A stretch of 64,000 bases of DNA from the NCBI GenBank assembly GCA_001599935.1, contig BCIJ01000023.1, positions 1-64,000 of the forward strand, given 5' to 3'. The translations under genes and the position numbers were made by a program. Positions 60,539-64,000 of the stretch are shown one piece after another. Within the stretch, counting starts at the first letter, position 1, and each line of letters begins with the position of its first letter. The notes under the pieces are model-generated. The model made no database searches. It was not told the origin of the DNA and was given only the letters and a program-made list of their open reading frames with translations. Origin of the DNA: Holtermannia corniformis. Its lineage: Eukaryota > Basidiomycota > Tremellomycetes > Holtermanniales.

Positions 60539-61493
60539 ATGCCGGCCATCTCCTTCCTCCCGTTCCTCCAATCCGTCCCGCTCGCGACCCGGCTCCTGAC
60601 TCTCACCCTCGTCCTTTTCTCTCTCTGCTTCTTCCTACTCGACAGTCTTGCGCGACAGAATACTCCGTTGGGCGCGAGCGAGGCGGACAAGAGGACGCTG
60701 GTGCCGTGGTTGGTCTTGGTGCCGGGAAAGAGCCTGTGGTATCCGTGGACGCTGGTCACGGCCGGTTGGGTCGAGATTGGCATTGTCGAGGTGAGTGGGA
60801 GATGGTGATGTGGTGGGTAAGAATGGCGGACAGTGCCAGCAGGGCGCATGCCGGTCATGGTCGTGTGATGCACTCACTTCGGGATGGTCGTGTGCGATCC
60901 CGCTGCAGCACTCTACCAGGCTGTCTCTCACCACATCTGCACGACTGTCACAGTCGTCTGCGCTTGGCTTCGATCAGCCGCCAGTCGTGGTCTTTGCAGT
61001 CGATCACACCCGGCCTCAAATCCCTGACAGCGAGCGTTATGCGACATGTGTCGAGTGATGTGCGTATCATCACCCGTCGACATGATGCTATACGAGTACG
61101 ACCTGTAAGAATCGAACGCAACGTCTACAGCGCGGCCTTTGTCGGACGAAGCGTGCGAGGCATCGCACGTCATGTCGCACCGTGTGCAGCCCATCAATTC
61201 CACTACGCGCTTGCGCTCCAGTACTCTCATGACAATCCCATGACCAGTCTTCTCGCTTTCTCAACGTTTCCGCTATCGCCTTTCCCATCCCCCACCATCC
61301 CAATCACCGCGCTAACACCCCAGTTCATCATCTCACTCATCTCCCTCCCCCTCGCATCGCGCTACCTCGAGCGCATCTGGGGTCCCAAAGAACTGCTCAA
61401 ATTCTGCGTCATTGTCGTCGCGGGCAGTAACCTGATCGCCGGCGGGTTGAGCTGGATCGAATGGTTTGTCTTGGGTAGGGAGGAGCTGTTTCT
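60539..61493 (+). CDS. TMEM115-like Golgi membrane protein, 5' exons only
   Basis: Exon 1 (60539-60790, 84 codons) has a first membrane segment (LLTLTLVLFSLCFFLLDSLA) and the family motif WYPWTLVTAGWVE. Exon 2 (61324-61493) continues with a second segment (FIISLISLPLASRYLERIWG, then PKELLKFC) and a third hydrophobic stretch, and ends at a GTGAGT donor in phase 2. This order (membrane segment, PWTLVTAG-x-VE, RYLExxWG) defines the TMEM115/DUF1751 family, rhomboid-like multi-pass Golgi proteins implicated in retrograde transport. The next expected segment (YG..YxGM...GFLVAxxQxxPEH) is not visible in the remaining 2.5 kb. The gene is therefore either truncated or interrupted by an intron that runs past the window. 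The first intron is 533 nt. Confidence 0.75.
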
Positions 61494-64000
61494 GTGAGTA
61501 CCTCTGGCTTGGATCTGTCGTGTTGTGTAAGATTGCGCGTGGCCCGGAGGAGGATTCGCTGGGAGTCTGGTAGATGAAGGCAGGCCTGCCAAAAGGATGC
61601 CGCTGATGACTCCCTGCTTTGATCGGTGTGTTCAACACCTCGTCGAGTCGTGTGTCCATCGGTCGGTCAGCCGGAGTCTGAACGCAATCTAGTAGAAGTT
61701 GGCCACAGCGCTCGAGACCCTCGAACGCAGCTGGCGTGGACGCTAGCTTGACTTTGGAGACTTTGCTGGCCGGTTTGCAATGCGCTCGATCTCGAGGATG
61801 GGTCGAGTGGCCAGTTTCAACTGGGAAGAGCACGAATCGTGTTGGCTTTGCTGAACTTTGCATGGGAATGCTCGTGCAGCTGAGACGGGGTGGTAGCAGC
61901 ATGCAATACAGTCCTGCAGAGCCGTCTATGGCTGCCATGACCCCTCCTCTGCGCCGTGTTGGCGCTCGGAACACGTTGGTGTCAGCCGCGCGAGACGCTC
62001 ATGGTCTGCTGCGGGTGCTTTGTTGGTCGTGGGCAGCGCCAGCTGCATCGCCGAGTGATGACGGCGCGAGACAGCCGCGCAGCTGCCTGCAACGCGGTAC
62101 CTCGGCCAAGCGTACAAAGCTGCTCCATGTCAGGCCTTGGTACGCGTTAGTGCCAGGAGCTACGGCATGATCAGCTTCGCGTACATGGTAATGCGCCTAT
62201 CGCGCTGAACATTCATAACGCCCTTTGAATGACGTTCTGGCGGTGCTACCGCTCGCTCTCCCGTCGGTGACCTTGTCCCTCGCACCATCGAGCGTGAGCG
62301 TTTCGAGCTGAGATGGTGTAGTCCGCCTGAGGCAACAGGTCATCCTAGCGCACGAAGCTGACCAAACTGGGAACCTTGGCAGTGCCATGGCCCACGGGGT
62401 GAATGGCTTTGCTGCAGCTCCGATGCACCTGCCGCACGGTCGAAGAGCTAAAGTGGAGGTTAGTCAGAGCTCTACCAAGCTGTCAGTGTCCTGTTACTCA
62501 GCTCGCGCGAGTAGCCACTCTGGCGCTCTCGTGGTACAACGGCGTGGCGCGGCAGTCTGATACAGCTAGGGTGTGACGCGTGCCAGCGGCCGATACTGCG
62601 CCGTGGTGTGGCTCAGTTCGCTCCAGCTGTGTTCGAGGTATCACCGCGAGGCTACCTGGTAGGAACGTGATTTTGGGCAATTCTACGAAGCGCCCGTGGA
62701 CATTGCACTCCATGATCAGACGCCCTTGCCCGGCGTTTGCGGTGACGGCAGTGAACGCTTCAATATCGACCTAGCCAGCCACGCAAATGCTGCTTTGCAG
62801 ATCAATGCTAGCTTGTATTGTAGAGAGTTTACTGCCGTGCTGTGGTGTTATGTTTGCCAACTGCGTCTAGATGAAGAGATGCACCGTGGGCGATCTCGAC
62901 TGCTCGCTTTCGGTTCAGGTCCAGACGAATAGGCCTGTTCTCTGGAACCACGCCGAACAATCGCCATCAACTTGCACCTGCATTCTTCCCGCAAAGTGAT
63001 CAGCTTGGCTGCACAGCCTCAATTTGCTTGGTCACGTCGTGCATTATGCGCGCGTCTCATCGGATTCGAGCTGAAAGGCGGCACGCGCTTCGCGGGACTG
63101 ATTTGTACATGGGTGGTACGCGACACCCGTTAGCTTTGCGAAGCTAAACGATTTTGGCGAGCCAGCCATAAGTGTGGACCGTTTAGCGATCTCGCGTCCG
63201 CTGAGAAGGGCTTGTAGCTAAAATTGCTCTCAACGCATCGCGAAACGGCGATGGGTCAACTCGCAACTCAGCTAGGGCATCTTCCTCATCGCCGCGAGTG
63301 AAAGCTGGACTCGTCGGCTAGGCTGTCGTGCGATCAGCCTTTCGAGGCTGCAAAACCCCCAGCAATGTCCAGGACGCCTTGGGCGGTTGCGCTCCAGTGT
63401 CGTGGGCTCGAAATAGGTCCACTTCTGCGAGCAAAGCTATATCTGAGAACTGGTTGCATTGCTCTAGCTTTGCAGCCCGCCCCGACGCGATTGTCAGTGA
63501 TGTTCCGTACGAAGCGGCGGTATCATGCTCTGGCTATCTCGAGTGTACGTCGCCGAACTTTGTAAAGGCTCGATAGCCTTGCACTTGTAGCCTGTCCGAT
63601 ACCCATTGACTCCTCCCGTTCGGCCTTTCCAGAACATTGCTCGAGTCAGACACGTTCCGGTGTCGCCAAGCTGAGATCAGCCCGTCGGTCGCTGGATTGA
63701 TTCACAGTCGAGCGCTCGCTCAGCAGAGACTGTCGCTACATCAGAACACTCGCGCTGTGAATCAGTCAAGCTGATCCAAGCTTGCATGTCATCTGGGATC
63801 CCGATCCGTCTCCTGTTGTCTCCAATCTGCGGACGCCATGCTTGGAGGTGAGGAAGTGCTATTGACTACTCAGCGCGGTTGAGCTAAGCTATTCGGATGT
63901 GACGTGTTGGGCATCGTGCCCGCGCTCGGTACCACCGATCAGCTTGAGACTTCGCCGTGGTCGGTCAATCCAGTGGCACGAATCACGGTCGAGTCCTGGC
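61494..64000. other. Unassigned end of the window
   Basis: No gene is supported. It begins with the donor that follows the second TMEM115-like exon and may be one long intron of that gene. A minus-strand frame at 61333-61974 (213 codons) is partly protein-like but overlaps the TMEM115 exon on the other strand and has no ATG-splice context. The last 1.5 kb has only short frames. Confidence 0.45.

Noticed and set aside
1..64000. tRNA genes, rRNA, CRISPR arrays
   Set aside because: I saw no convincing B-box and acceptor-stem pair and no regularly spaced repeats. A proper tRNA scan was not possible, so a missed tRNA cannot be excluded.

Overview
The window is the end of a fungal chromosome. The first 33 bases are four copies of a C-rich telomere repeat (TTAGGGGG on the other strand). 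That repeat, the tiny GT-AG introns with a GCTGAC branch site just before CAG, and the proteins (LysM, Zn2Cys6, Kre9-like, TBL1-like) point to a basidiomycete yeast, probably Tremellomycetes. The species cannot be named from the sequence alone. The sequence contains four ambiguous bases (28830, 29648, 29668, 53006).

Layout from the telomere inwards. 34-11200: no supportable gene. 11200-15660: exon-like, frame-broken stretches that look like decayed copies of the gene block further in. 15660-21500: no recognisable gene. 21500-36830: a dense block of genes that I cannot match to any known family. It is bounded by two divergently oriented paralogues, A (22916-25198, minus, 617 aa) and B (34571-36828, plus, 669 aa). 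Between them lie a 727-aa protein with a Gln/Pro tract (D), two related small coiled-coil genes (E, G), a ~730-aa coiled-coil gene with 16 introns (F), and smaller weakly supported genes (H, I, K). This block, with its decayed relatives nearer the telomere, is the best candidate for an undescribed system: a subtelomeric multigene module whose copies amplify and decay. Its function is unknown.

36830-64000: ordinary chromosomal genes. They are a glutamine-amidotransferase pseudogene, a secreted two-LysM protein, a Zn2Cys6 transcription factor, a FAD monooxygenase followed 79 bp later by a methyltransferase, a secreted Kre9/Knh1-like protein, a small ORF, a 446-aa protein of unknown function, a TBL1/Sif2-type LisH-WD40 corepressor subunit, and the 5' part of a TMEM115-type Golgi membrane protein. 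A striking feature is the split in intron size. Most introns are 33-49 nt, but several of these conserved genes are interrupted by 0.5-2.6 kb introns filled with sequence resembling the gene-poor subtelomere.

All family calls are from reading translated sequence by eye; no database search was possible. Exon coordinates were deduced by hand from splice motifs and checked for reading-frame consistency where stated.
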